64,000 nt of DNA from Yarrowia lipolytica (taxonomy: Eukaryota > Ascomycota > Dipodascomycetes > Dipodascales), in the NCBI RefSeq assembly GCF_001761485.1, contig NC_090772.1:1424501-1488500 (forward strand), read 5' to 3'. The first letter of the stretch is position 1. The number at the start of each line of letters is the position of its first letter. Below, in pieces: positions 32,779 through 44,622 of this stretch. The position numbers and the translations under genes were made by a program. The notes under the pieces are model-generated. The model made no database searches and had not been told where the DNA came from. It saw nothing but the letters and a program-made list of their open reading frames with translations.

Positions 32779-35700
32779 TTAAATGTAGGCCGCAGTGGTG
32801 ACACTGATGGGGGTACTGGTGGGGTCTGTGACGAGAATCTTTACCAGCTTGTCGGAGGCATTGAAGAAGTATTCAAACGGTCCGTAGATCCAGTCGATCA
32901 ACTGCTTTCGGAACCAGATTGTGCAGAAAATGAAGAAGCGACAGAAGGCGTTGGTGTGCATGTAGTTGTCCTTGTCGTAGGCGTATCCGTAGCAGAACTG
33001 TTTGTTGAACACGTGGACTACTTTTCGAGGCGCCAGGTGGTCTTCTTCGCCGGTTGGGGTGTTGCTGGTGGAGCCGCTGCTCTTGTATCCAACCTTGAGT
33101 GCCACGTCGTCTTCCAGTTCCTGGGTCATTTTGGCGGACTCCATGAAACCAAAGGTGACGACAGCTCGAAACAAACCGGGGACCGAGGGCACCGGGACGA
33201 TAGAGATTCGGTCTTCTCGTGGGACTCGGGGAACGGTGGCAATGTGGACGGCCAGCAGCACCACGTGGTCGGCCAGGGTGGGGAACGAGTCGATGAACGT
33301 CTTGAGCATGGCCGGGACCGTGTTGGGCGATCGTAGGGTAAACTTGAGGTTGGAATAGAAGATGACAAGACCGGGGTATCGTCTGGTCGACACCGACGAT
33401 CCGTTGATGTCCAGCAGCGGCGAGTGGGCCGAGTCCGAATCTGACACATGGAAGTTGACCTTGTCGGCTGGGTAATCGGTAACGTGCCCTCCTCGGTATT
33501 TGAGGCCGTTCTTTTCATCGATGGGCTCAATTTCCATGGACTTGTCGCTGAGATCGTGCTCGACAATCTCGGACTCCACGTGTTGGCCTTCAAACACCCG
33601 CGGTTGGCCTGGGTGGGCCACAGAAAAGGTCTGGAGGTTGGGGCAGGTCGGAGAGGTGAAGAGCTTTTTGATGTTGACACGGTGGTCAAACTCGTACTGG
33701 ATTCGCATCTGGTTGCCGTACTTCCACAGCAGCATGATGGAGATAAACACGGCGGACATCATGAGCGGGAACCAGGCGCCAGACGGCACCTTTTTGACCT
33801 CTGCGGCGACAAAACACATGTCCATGAGTCCAAACGACGCCACCATGAACACAGACCAGAACCAGTGCAGCTTGTGGCAAAAGTACATGCTGAAGGCGAT
33901 CATGACTGTGGTGATGAAGAAGTCCAGGGCCACGCACAGACCGTAGGCCGACGACGTGTTGTTGGAGTTCTGGAAACCAATAGCGCACAGAATGCAGGCC
34001 ACCATGAAGATGTAGTTGAGCATGGGAATGTACACTTTTCCTTCGATTTTGGCGCTCATGTGGCACACGGGGAACTGGGGCATACATTCCAGGGCCATGA
34101 GCTGTCTGGAGACTGAAAAGACTCCGAGAATAATGGCTTGAGAGGCAATGATAGTGGACAGAATCGCCAGAACAAACATGAACCAGTACAGACCTCCTCC
34201 GATTCCGCCAGGAATGGACAGGTAGAAGACGTTGGGCATGATGGAGGGGTCGACGAGAAGAGCCGCGCCCTGACCAAAGTACGCCATGAACAAGGGTGGA
34301 TACACACAGGTGATGACGGCGATACGAATGGCGTTGGGGGAGAAGTGGCCCACGTCGGCAAACATGGCCTCCGCTCCTGTCAGCGCCAGAATCACGTTGC
34401 CCATATTGTCGATACCTCCTCGTAGCAGGTAGTCAAAGGCGTACTTGGGGTTGGTGGCGGTGAGGATCTTGGGCTTTTTGCAAATGTTGATGATTCCAAT
34501 GACAAACAGCATGGCGAACCAGATGAAGACGATGGGGGAGAATACCATGGCCAACTTGGCACTTCCCACCCGCTGTCCCAGAAACAGAATCGCCAGAATG
34601 AAACACGAAATCAGCACCACGTAGTGCTTCATGTAGGGCACGGGCTGTTCAAGACCCTCAATGGCAGACAGAACCGACTGGACCGGCGTTAGCATTCCGT
34701 CTGACATGAGAAACGCCGAGCCACAGAGACAGCAAATGATGGGCAGGTACTTGAAGAGGTTCCACGCGGTCTTTTTGAACCACCCGTAGTTGTCTCTGTT
34801 GTGCCGGTTGTTCATCCAGGACGCCTGGGTTTCCGATTTGCTCAGCATGTCGAGCGAGTCCTGGTCAAAGTCGACTCCGACCGGCGCAATGTTGAGTTCT
34901 CGAGCCAGTTTGGCGTAGATGGCGACAATTCCTCCCTCACCGCCATTGGGGCCGAAAATGAACACAATGATGCAGTACTTGATGAGCACTACCAGAGTCA
35001 GGCCCCAGAAAATGCACGAGCAGGCGCCCATGATGTCTTCCTCCGATGGCGTGGTGGCAAAAACCGAGTTTAGCGTATACAGAGGCGAGGTTCCAATGTC
35101 TCCATATACGGCTCCCAGGGACTGGAAGGCCAGGTAGAGGGTCGCCCGGAGGTTTTTGGGACCATGGTGGTCGGCCACGGGGTAGGAGGAAATGGGGGCC
35201 TCTTCGTCAGAAAGGTAGTTTTGAGCACTAGTCTGAGAGTGCTCAGACGAGTTGTCTGAGGGAGTAGACACTGGGTTAGCGTTGAGCAAATGAGCGTAGG
35301 TAATTTGTAATGGGATGACCAAATGACTAAATGACCAAAAATGGGGAGGATTTGCAACTAGATGGACCAACCACCGGACTAGTAGCACTATTTACCATCT
35401 AAACATCTCCCTACACATGATCAAATCACGCAAGACGCATATCTGGGTTGCGTTTACGTCCCATTTGGGTCCCGATTCGGTCGCCCAAACAACCTCAAAT
35501 AAACTCTCGGCTGTTGGAATGCCGCACCGGGGCCACTTCTTGGCGGGCTTGGCAGGCTTTTGACAAGCGTGGCCAGATGGAATGAAAGTTTATTCGGTAA
35601 ACAGGTGGTCAAGGTGGTGAAGGGTGAGTTGAAGGGATGTTCGAGCGACGAGAAGTGGTCCAAGCGACGAGAAGTGGTCCAAGCGACGAGAAGTGGTCCA

Positions 35701-35871
35701 AGCTTGACGAAAAAGTAGTTGAAACACGCGAAAAAGTAGTCGAGAGACCACATTGAACATTGAACACCTTCAGACACCTTCAGTCTCCAATCAACACCGT
35801 CAACACCCTCAAACACCATTCATTGCTCTCATTTCAGCTTCTCTTCCTCCCCTCCTCTTCTCATACTCACT
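32779..35871 (-). CDS. HAK1: HAK/KUP/KT-type potassium transporter
   Basis: A high-affinity K+ uptake carrier of the plasma membrane, related to Schwanniomyces and Neurospora HAK1. Coding exon 32779-35270 gives, with a first A at 35871, an 830-residue protein beginning MSTPSDNSSEHSQTS. About twelve membrane helices follow the family signature GAVYGDIGTSPLYTLNSVF, and a long hydrophilic C-terminal region follows the last helix, as is usual. The ATG appears to be split: GATACA then GTGAGTATGAG at 35870, and CGCTAACCCAG then TGTCTACTCC at 35270, so splicing makes A|TG. A rival donor at 36726 behind ATGC would give MLSTPS instead. Without splicing the open frame reaches 35388 but contains no ATG that family homology supports. 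A TATA-like element lies 93 bases upstream of the first exon edge. Confidence 0.9.
35271..35870 (-). other. Candidate 600-base intron splitting the HAK1 start codon
   Basis: The donor GTGAGTATGAG and the acceptor CGCTAACCCAG both fit the Yarrowia consensus. Removal joins A to TG to form the ATG in frame with the transporter. The intron contains a 19-base tandem triplet. Confidence 0.55.
35645..35701. repeat. Three perfect copies of a 19-base repeat
   Basis: AGCGACGAGAAGTGGTCCA occurs three times head to tail inside the candidate HAK1 intron. Confidence 0.95.
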
Positions 35872-35963
35872 GTATCTGTCGAGTACTGGCTGGTCGAAAG
35901 TGTGAGTGAAAAAGTACTGTACCGATGGATATCCAGATCCGAAATCGACACCGGAACCTCACT

Positions 35964-35971
35964 CTATATAT
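35964..35971 (-). promoter_or_regulatory. TATA-like element upstream of HAK1
   Basis: TATATAGA on the minus strand, 93 bases before the end of the proposed first exon. It supports transcription starting shortly upstream of the split start codon. Confidence 0.4.
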
Positions 35972-38900
35972 CCCTGCGGTGGCCGCCTCTCTGCCGTGGA
36001 CACGAGCCAAATGCACAAAATCTTCCCTTTTTCCTTTTTCCTTTTTTCCTTTACGTTTGGCTTTTCTTTTTTTTTTTTGCAATTTTTCCTGTCTCAGACT
36101 CCACTGAGACTATCGGACTTTGGGTTGAGTGATTTGCAACCAGAAAGACAAAGTCGAGGGAAATTGAACAGAAAATAAGTCATGTGATGGAGAGAAACTC
36201 CTCTGGTCAACTGGACATTAGCCCGTGTCAAGTGATTCGGGTCTTATCCGATTTTTACTGGATTTTTCCAATTTTTTTTCCAAATTTCCCTAAATTTCCA
36301 CCGCTTCCGCCCCTCGTGTCATTAAATTTAATACCAAATTCACCTGCAGACAAGGCTGGATTGGAATATGTCGACAAGTTCGAGATTTGGAATAAAAAAT
36401 ATTAGAACATTTGAAAAATCAAAAAAAATCAAAAAAAAATCTTGGGGAAACATTACGGCCTGGAAAAAGAATTATCGACGGAGGAAAAGCACACATGGAC
36501 GTGACAACCACCGCCTCCCAATGTGACACCCTGTAAACTCGGAAACTGGAGCCCGCTTAGACCCGCCTCGTCTTTTGCCTCCCGTTTGGGACAAGGTTTT
36601 TTTTTTTTTTTTTTCATAAACACATGTATATAGTCTCTGTGGGTCCTCCGGAACATTGCCGCGAAATACTGTAATATTGATGCTGGGGATATAATAAATA
36701 GCCCGTTTTGATCCTCAGGCACTCACGCATCTCGCCATCTACTTTTTTTGTCAAATTCTCCAATCCCTCAGTCTCCTAGTGCCTCTCTAAACAGCCCCCA
36801 ATATGATTCGTCCCAGATATTGCGCAAAAAGCAAAAATTAGTCTCGACCAATCTCCCAACAACAACCTTAACAGTAATCTTAACTAACTCGCGGCCAAGT
36901 ACTGAGGCTGGTCAAGTGGAACGCGGAAGAATTTTTTCAGTGGAATAATCGGGCTTTTTTTGCCGCTACGAGTCATGTGATGGATGACTCATAATGGCAG
37001 AATATGCGGAAAACTCTTGACTTGTGCTCGTTGCCTCTGGGCCGCTCTCAAACTATACTGTCTTGGACAGTTGTACGCACATTGTCGGATGTAACATGTG
37101 GTAGAATGTACGGTAGTGATGGCAAAAGCAAACTGACGACTTTGAAAAATGTTTTTAAAGTCACATGTGACGACCTTTGGTGAGTGTATCTGCCAGTTGG
37201 CAGTTTAATACTCGTCTTAAGCTGTGTATTGTTGAATAAAGGACAGTACAGACACCGGAGAGGATCGGTATAGAATGGGAATGAGACAAGGTATCGAGAA
37301 CGGAGTTGATTCAGGGTAATTTTTCACTCCATTAAACCACTATGGAGAACTTCCTGCGCTTCTTGGTTCAATATCTACCTCATCAAGCCGTTCTATAGGA
37401 AGTAGCTAAAGTCAAGCATATCCAATCTTACAGCCCCCCATTGTGGGGTTCTAGAGCAGTTAGAAACTAATGATAAAGGAGTTACTGAATGTCACGTCTC
37501 GTATTCCACCGGAATCCTCGTATTCGTCAACTTCATCTGTCATCAATGACTGTTCTTTCTTTGTCTCCTTACTTGCAACTCTCTGGCTGGTCATAGTTGC
37601 GCAAGAGTCCATACAATCACGTTTTTGGGGCTATTTGGGCGTTAAAAGTTGCTTCAAATGGACGTGAGTATCCCCCTTTCTCATATTTTTCCGCATAAAA
37701 GTGATCATTTAGGCAGTAGTATATTTTCCCGATTTTTTTAATGTTTTCATATTATGTCTTGGCAGCCAAATAGGGTGGAAATTAGTGCACAACGTATTCA
37801 CATGTTCTGACTCCCGCAAGAGTATCGGCTGGTTTCCGTCGCAGTTACCCGTCTTTTCTGGTTACCCTACGATTCTACGAGTTACAGTGTGTATTTTTTG
37901 GCAAAAGTATGATTGGAATGAGACCGAGAAAGTTGGGTTAAGATCGTGACTTTGCTAGGCAGCAAAAGTGGGCCAATAGAAGCGGGAAAAAATGGAGGAA
38001 AAATAAAAAATTACGACTGGATTTTTTTCCACAATGTAATGATGTCAAATTCCAACCTTTTCTGCCATTTCCGCATCTCGCTACCACTTCTTGTCGGCCA
38101 TCATTAAACTAAAACAAAGTTGCGTAAAGTGTGAGCCAAAACTAGGAGAAGATCCGGAAATCGGGCGGTTTTGAAGCTTGCCTGCGGCTCCCGAGCTCCA
38201 AAGCTCTTGTCCCCGGACAATTCTGGCTTCCACTCAGGTCAACAGAGCGTCATGCGCCCCAAGAGCGATTCTGGCGAGATATCTTGGCATTTAAAATTCA
38301 AAGTCCCCCTGGACAATGACGTAAAGGCACAGTAGCATATCGAGCCGCGTGGTAAACAAGCTTGGAGGCGCAGCCACGGCCGCATGCCAAGAGATGCGGA
38401 TTGGGCCTTATGCGAGCTAGAGCGAAAAAAGCACAGACTTTTCCCTTTCCCGCCCCAGACTCTTTTGGGAATCTGACAGAGCTAATTACAGTGAGGGATA
38501 TCAAGTATTGCAGTAGAAGGAGCCAGATTTTGGGGGAAATAATTACATATTTGGAATCCCCAGACTAGGGGCTTTCGAATGGACCGTTACACTCTCCAGT
38601 AGAGCTCCTTTTCATCCCCCCAACTGCACTGAGTAGACTGCTTTTCCTGCAAATATCTGGAAACCCAAATGGGGTCCCAATTTCCCCTGCCAGCCGGTCC
38701 TGGAAGTGAGACGTGACGATCTCGTTGCGGGGGGGCGGAAGGAGTTAATGGGACGGAGAAAAAAGAAAAAAACATTTATATTGGTGTCGTCTTGTAGCTC
38801 CACGTGACTTCTTTTTTTGTGGATTTTTCCCGCCGTTTTTCATTCATTTTTCGCTCCTCTGGAGCCGTTTCCGCACACCGCCCTGCAAATCTTCGCGTTA

Positions 38901-40420
38901 CATTTCTTCCATATGCCAAGTGAAGGCTTGCATTTCGGTGCATTTTGGTGCATTTTGGTGCATTTTGGAAAGCCTATTTACGATATACATATATAGGCTT
39001 TTGGCTTGTCTTGACGCTAGTTGGCCACCAATGGCGGCTAAAGGGCTTATCTGGAATGACAATGGGGCCTTGAAGTTGCCTCGTGTCGTACGCGTAATGC
39101 TTTTTTTCACGTTTATTTGCCAAGCCGGGGTTAGAGATAAGCCGTGTGATTGACAGAGGTACGACTCCAGCGGCCGTGCACTTTATTGGCTTGATTGGAG
39201 CTACAACAATGTCCATCGTTTGGACAAGATTGGCACAGCCGAGGCTGCGACCGCGGCTTGACTGTACCACTACACGTAGGTGTCAACTGACATCTGAGAC
39301 ATTCTAGCGAGCATAGTAACGAGCATACAAGTAGTGAGGGATCTTAGTGAGGGATCTTAGCGAGGGATCTTAGCGAGTGGAGTAACTTCATACTTGTTCT
39401 CTCCTTCACTCGTACTGTAGTGGTATACCTCAGTTTCATTGGTATCTTCTGCACTTGTCTTCTACACTTGTATCCTCCGTATCTTCATACCTTGAAGAGA
39501 AAAGTGGAACGATATCTTCACAGTCAATACGGGCACGTGGGAGTGATGAGCTCGATATTTATTGCAGTCGTCAATAACATTGTTAGCAAGCTGTCCTTCG
39601 ATGGAGAAGTGGATACGTGGACATGGAGACGGACTGCAATGGGCAGATTGACCTGAAAGTTCCGTTCACCCCTTCCTGAACCGCGGAGACAATTCCTGAG
39701 TATTCGCCGTTGGACGTACGTCCCAGACTTCCAGTTTGTCGCTGTCTTGGATGGAGAATGACATGTCCTGGAGCTATTGATGGCACATACAAGCAGTAGA
39801 ATTCATTCAATAAAAAACATTCCACACACTGACAGTCTCCGGGAAAGTATCGCCTCTCCCCTTCCAGAGCAACAAGAACTAGACCGTTCCCTTAACACGC
39901 CAATTTTTTGTAAAAATAGTCAGATAATCGGATTCAAAAAACGCTGCTAATTCCAATGATACCAAGTTGTACTCATTTCCCTGTTCTTTACGTAGTTTTT
40001 ATGAGTTGTTGTAAATCAGTCTCGCGCCCCCTCGCGCCCACTTAGACGTCTCCAAACAAACTCCTACACTTTCATCATGTCAGAGGAAGTATCGTAACTC
40101 TCATACAACAGTGAGTTCCATCTGATCTGTCCATGTTTGGTATCATTTCACTACCCGCGATCTCCTAGTTCCAATGATACTACTTGTGTTCCCCTTCAAC
40201 TGTTCCATTCGTAGCTGCCAACCATAGTCCACTAACTACACACACAGTTGAGCTGGCAAAAAACGGCCAAAACCAGGAATCTCGCCTCCTTCTTCTGATT
40301 ACACACACACCAAAATCTCCCTTATCAGTAGTCTCCTTTCCGAGTTGGTCGCAGCTCTGTGTGTCGCCGCCGAACTTAATCCAACCTGAAATGTACTCTG
40401 CCACTTTCTGAAACAGCACC
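35972..40420. other. 4.4 kb intergenic, no gene recognised
   Basis: No convincing coding sequence. It holds homopolymer runs (T near 36065, T near 36600), an 11-base GCATTTTGGTG repeat at 38934-38968, a GAGGGATCTTAG repeat at 39335-39376, and a possible short first exon ATGC plus GTGAGT donor (minus, 36721-36730). Confidence 0.5.
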
Positions 40421-40867
40421 ATGAGCAACGAGAAAGCCGTCTCGAACCACCACCAAGACTGGTCCAACGAGGACCTGGAATCCGCTCCCCTTGTCAGCAT
40501 TCCTCACGTGACCGCCGCCTCTCGGCACACGGACTTTGGGTTCTACTCCGCGACTTACACCACCCTGCTTGCTTTTCAGACCAGTGTATACATCACCGCA
40601 GCTCTTGTGGTTGTTGACCGTGTCATTTACACAATGTGCAACGACGATCATGACTACCCGCTTCAAAATCCCAATCTGCACACCGTCATGATGAGGTGGG
40701 CCAATGCGTTTGGGGGCCAGTTTTTCGCCATGCGGTCGTTTGTGCTGTTGAAATCGCAGTCACGTGAAGGCCACTCATTTCTGGTGATTGGTCTGTTTGC
40801 GATTCTGGGATTGGTCTTTACCATGGCCTCTTTTCTTGTTCAGTTTCAGGAGGTCTGGGCGGAGTGA
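40421..40867 (+). CDS. Small membrane protein, unrecognised
   Basis: A 148-residue ORF from an ATG in good context (GCACCATGAGC). The N-terminal 40 residues are polar. Hydrophobic segments follow at about 46-68 (TLLAFQTSVYITAALVVVD), 98-107 (weak) and 120-142 (FLVIGLFAILGLVFTMASFL), so it probably spans the membrane two to three times. Codon use fits local genes. I recognise no family, and nothing nearby suggests its role. Two CACGTGA-type motifs lie inside the coding region near 40506 and 40762, probably by chance. Confidence 0.6.
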   Translation: MSNEKAVSNHHQDWSNEDLESAPLVSIPHVTAASRHTDFGFYSATYTTLLAFQTSVYITAALVVVDRVIYTMCNDDHDYPLQNPNLHTVMMRWANAFGGQFFAMRSFVLLKSQSREGHSFLVIGLFAILGLVFTMASFLVQFQEVWAE

Positions 40868-41316
40868 GGCAGCCAACCACTCAGCAACAGAAGCCAGAGG
40901 CACAGATGCTGGTCTTGTCATCTGACTTGCTCAGAAACCAGACGTGTCATCCACTCGCCCCTTGACCGGTTCAGATGATCTCTCTCACACTCCCACACTC
41001 GCACTCTCATACATGACCAGAGGTTCGACTGAGTGTATATTCATAACTAAATTATCTTCTTTATCAAGTAACTTGGTTGATTTTAGTTCAAAGACTAGAG
41101 CATTATTAAGGTTTAGATACCCGACATTTCGCCGATGTTGTCAACATCTTTTTCAGGTAATAAATTGCATTTTAATGGATATGTTGATGCGTGATTCCAT
41201 TGAGTCGGGATCTGGGTACATTTTGATGTATCTCCCTTGGCTATATCTCAAATAAGTTGAAAACAACATCAGATTTCAGGATTCCACAAACACAATTTTT
41301 TTACTTTTAACTTTTC
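40868..41316. other. Intergenic before tRNA-Pro(AGG)
   Basis: AT-rich, with no gene seen. The region immediately upstream of a tRNA gene is a common landing site for retroelements, but no LTR was recognised here. Confidence 0.55.
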
Positions 41317-41402
41317 GGCCCGATGGTTTAGTGGTATAATTCTCGCTTAGGGTGTCCTGAGCAATTTGCGAGAGGTCCCGGGTTCAATTCCCGGTTGGGC
41401 CC
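41317..41402 (+). tRNA. tRNA-Pro(AGG) with intron
   Basis: Acceptor GGCCCGA (41317-41323) pairs with TTGGGCC ending at 41401, and the discriminator is C at 41402. The anticodon stem CTCGC pairs with GCGAG. Anticodon AGG lies at 41349-41351, followed by G37. A 14-base intron lies at 41353-41366. T loop TTCAATT. A TTTTTT terminator starts at 41403. This is the second proline tRNA of the window. Confidence 0.94.
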
Positions 41403-41568
41403 TTTTTTGGTTGGCTTGGTGAATCGGGTCTACTTTTTGCTCTGCTGTATGGAACTACACTGATAATCATAATCAAATTCATTCACATATCATAAGTCGT
41501 TAGTTGTCGTCGTCTCTTGTCATAATCTCGTCTCTCGTCTCTCGTCTCTCGTCGTAGCCATGACGCCA

Positions 41569-41664
41569 TTACTTTTTCGCGCTGTCCTCCTCCCGCTGCT
41601 TGTTATCAGAGGTGATTCGAGGGTCATCTGCAGGAATGATGGGGAAAGGAAATTCGTTTCTCAT
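41569..41664 (-). CDS. Candidate 31-residue microprotein
   Basis: A short ORF beginning MRNEFPFPIIPADDPRITSD and ending in a charged EEDSAKK tail, followed by TAA. The start context ACCACCACAATG and its leader look like a real Yarrowia 5' leader, and a strong TATATATAAGAG element lies about 150 bases upstream at 41814-41825. Four CACGTG boxes lie further upstream (42275-42505). No family is recognised. Existence rests on the promoter-like context alone. Confidence 0.35.
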   Translation of the reverse strand: MRNEFPFPIIPADDPRITSDNKQREEDSAKK

Positions 41665-41813
41665 TGTGGTGGTGGTTGTGTGTTCCGCCGAATAGTAGAT
41701 GAATGTAGATGGTGATAAGTGGAGCGTTTCGAATCGGTGGAACAGTTGCAGTCGGTGAAAAGTCTGCAAATCCTCTACTGTATTGATCTCGTCATTCGCA
41801 ACCTCTTCATCTC

Positions 41814-41825
41814 TTATATATACTC
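41814..41825 (-). promoter_or_regulatory. TATA element for the 41.6 kb microprotein ORF
   Basis: AGTATATATAAG on the minus strand, about 150 bases before the candidate ATG at 41664. Confidence 0.4.
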
Positions 41826-42274
41826 TCCCGGTCCCCACTTGAAACCCCTCGCCAACCTTTCAACTGCAGGCTGACGTCAAAAAGAGAGCCTGACAAAACT
41901 GCGGTGCATCGATCGAGCAACAATCTGGACGTTGCCGGAGATAAATAGCTGCCCCTGTGTACATGTTTGCTGTTTGCTAATGAATACGGACTCTCAACTC
42001 TTTCTCTTTGGTGGTTTGGCGGTGGTATATTGCAGTAATTAACGTGGTCAAAACGGTGAGTGGACCTGAACCTGTAAACCCCCACATCCATGCGGTGGCC
42101 TATCGTCAAATGCCGATCATAATCAGACAAAAAAACTCGTAGCTAATCACAGCTTCAGTTTCAACTGTTCCTGCAGAATCCGTGCAAAGAGGTAGTGGAA
42201 AACTACGAGAATGGCTCTGGATCGACTCCAATAGCACACGTACTCGCTCTATAGTGGTAAACCGGACCTGTTCT

Positions 42275-42505
42275 CACGTGATGTCGCTGTTCCTTCCATA
42301 TCCTGTTCCGTCACTGTCTCTCACGTGATATTTGTCACATGATATCGCCTGCTACTCGACCAATCACAGCTTCTCAAAAGGTGCCCTTGCTGGTTCCTCG
42401 ATTGGGTTTGCGATTATGCACGCAGGATGGCGGGGCTGTGCAGGCTTGCTCTGGAGTCACGTGAACAAACAAAGAGATTGTGCAATGTCGGTCGCCGGTC
42501 ACGTG
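42275..42505. promoter_or_regulatory. Cluster of four CACGTG boxes
   Basis: Perfect CACGTG hexamers at 42275, 42322, 42458 and 42500, plus one CACATG. Most are flanked as TCACGTGA. These are E-box/CDE1-type sites bound by bHLH factors such as Cbf1 in yeasts. The only candidate target I see is the microprotein ORF at 41569-41664. Confidence 0.45.
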
Positions 42506-44491
42506 AGTCTTTGTGAAGCGACAGGTGATGGGCAATGTTACATCCGGCTGTGTTTTTGAGGAGCGAATCAGACGGGGTGGTTGGTTCACTGGACTTGGCG
42601 ATCTTCCGACGTGTTTCAGGTCTTTCAATCGCGGAAGAGGTGACAGCGGGGGCTGTGCGGCGGTTACGGGGCAGTTTTGAGAGGGCTTTTCAAGAGGTCG
42701 GTCAAGTATTGACATGTGCCAGTCTCCAGGAATGTGAGTGGAGTTGCGGTTCCCTGTTGGAGGAACCAGAATGTTTGGGACAGCTCGATGTGTGTCCTGC
42801 TGAACTACAGCTGCCCCTGTTTTGGCACAATGACATTTCCAGGAACTGGTGTAAATGAGCTTCCTGATCATCACCTTTGGAGGTTGTCGAGCACTGGATG
42901 GGGGCCCCAAGTTGACAGGATGACAACCTGGTCTTTCCTGAAAGTGGTTGAGAGTACAAGAAGTCGACTATACATACTGTGTCATTGAAAGTATCGTCTG
43001 AGTTGACTGTTCTCCAGTCACTGATTGGGCATTTGTCTTGATTCCACGACTTTGTTAGATGTTATTCTCGGTGTGGACAAAAGTAAATATCTACAGCAAG
43101 GGGACATCCAGAGTGACATTTTTTATGAACCTCCGGAAATGAGGAGATTTCCTGTACCTTATTAGAAGCGCTGAATCTTTCAACTTTCCGATTTGTCATA
43201 GCTCCTCTGTGGAATGGGTTGGAGAGATTGTTGATTGTCAAGGATTACGTTGATTGAGAGAAATGGGAGGGATTTGGCGGAGATGAAAACATTACAGAAA
43301 AGATAATAAGCTGTCAGGAGTCGCTTCTGGTCTTGTACTTTTTCAGAACCATTTGTGAAGAAGTTACCAGGAGGCATGTACGTGTGTAGTATGAATAGAT
43401 CCATATCAAGACATCCAGCGAAACGATACAGAACTGGCAAGTTGATAGAATGGTATAATTGGACATTTGGAATTCATTAAAACTTTCAGAAATGTAATTG
43501 CACATCTACAGCGTGGGTTATGTCATATGTTTGTATGTGCAAAGCCGTTCCATACAATCTTCGTGTAGACAATGCTACAACTTTGGTGAGGGAAGAGAAC
43601 TTTCAAGTGAAGCTTTCAGTCGGTTGGAACCGTGTTTGTGTGCTCAGACTTGAAGCACCTTTCGCTAATGTTGCCTTCAGGCAGTGATTCTAGTGTGGTT
43701 GACATGGAAACTAGCCGTTTACAGAATGGTGAAAAAAATGACTAATCACTGAGGAGGTAAGAAGGAGACTTTCTAATCTACAAGCTTCTCCAACTCTCTG
43801 ATTGACCCTTACCCGTGTTCAACATGTTGAACGGAAAACGTTGACATGGCTGAACATATTACTCCTGTATTGTCTTCTGTTCAACTTGAGTCTCGTTGCT
43901 TTGACCTCCTCTCAACTCCAGTGAACAATTCTGAATCAACTGATGTACAATTATCCACTACTTGACATACAACTATCGCCATATGTCTTGAGAAAAAATC
44001 TTCCGCACAAACAGATCATCTAAAAGGACCCTAGGTGACGACACAGAGATCTTGGAAGAATGCCGACACTCTCATTGAAACCGTCTCCACTGTAGCAGCA
44101 CTTTGATGGTATTACATATCCAAAAAACGAATCATTGGAGAAACCTGTGCTCGAACCCCTTCATACTGACTTGAGCCTTCAATCCGTCAGATAATAAGCT
44201 GGAGCCGTCTATGGAGTGATCTACCTCATCGTGTTTAACACGTCTTCCAGGATAGATGGCGAAATACAAAACATACTATCACACTCCTCGCACCCACTTT
44301 ACACTACTAAGGTGTCGTTATTTTGGTCGTAAACCGGAGATTGGCACCTCGAGACGGGTCCCCACCAAACTCGTTAAGAACGGCAAGATCGTACATCTAC
44401 AAGTATGAGAAAGACGCTTGAAACAGGAGACCAAAAAGATGAAGAACATTTTACATGCACAAAAGAACCAGGCAGCCACTTTGCAGCTGGG
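42506..44491. other. 2 kb intergenic, no gene recognised
   Basis: Open frames here (up to 178 codons, minus, 42374-42910) show no domain or codon bias that I trust. Nothing else was seen. Confidence 0.5.
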
Positions 44492-44498
44492 AAAAAAA
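44492..44498 (-). terminator. RNA polymerase III T-run terminator
   Basis: Seven consecutive T on the minus strand end the tRNA-Gly/5S unit. Confidence 0.85.
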
Positions 44499-44617
44499 GA
44501 TTACAGCACCCAGGATTCTCGTATGGTCTCCCACTACAATACTAACTGGGCTCTCTGGTGCTTGACTATGGCTGATCGGACGGGAAGCCGTATTTTCACC
44601 AGGATATGGCCGTAACC
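44498..44617 (-). rRNA. 5S rRNA, fused downstream of tRNA-Gly
   Basis: A 120-base 5S rRNA running from 44617 (GGTTACGGCCATATCC) to 44498 (GCTGTAATC then T). It contains the conserved CCGATCAGCC and GGGAGACCATACGAG blocks, and a run of seven T follows. It begins only five bases after the 3' end of the tRNA-Gly gene, so both are probably made from the tRNA promoter as one pol III transcript and then cut apart, as described for dicistronic tRNA-5S genes in Y. lipolytica. Confidence 0.93.
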
Positions 44618-44622
44618 AGTGC

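Noticed and set aside
32400-32801. 133-codon ORF over the 8-base array
   Set aside because: Open only because the repeat lacks stops in any frame.
37655-37680. ATGGAC followed by GTGAGT, like a short first exon
   Set aside because: No CTAAC-type acceptor or coding exon found downstream.
42374-42910. 178-codon minus-strand ORF
   Set aside because: No domain, unbiased codons, and overlapping open frames on the other strand; probably chance.
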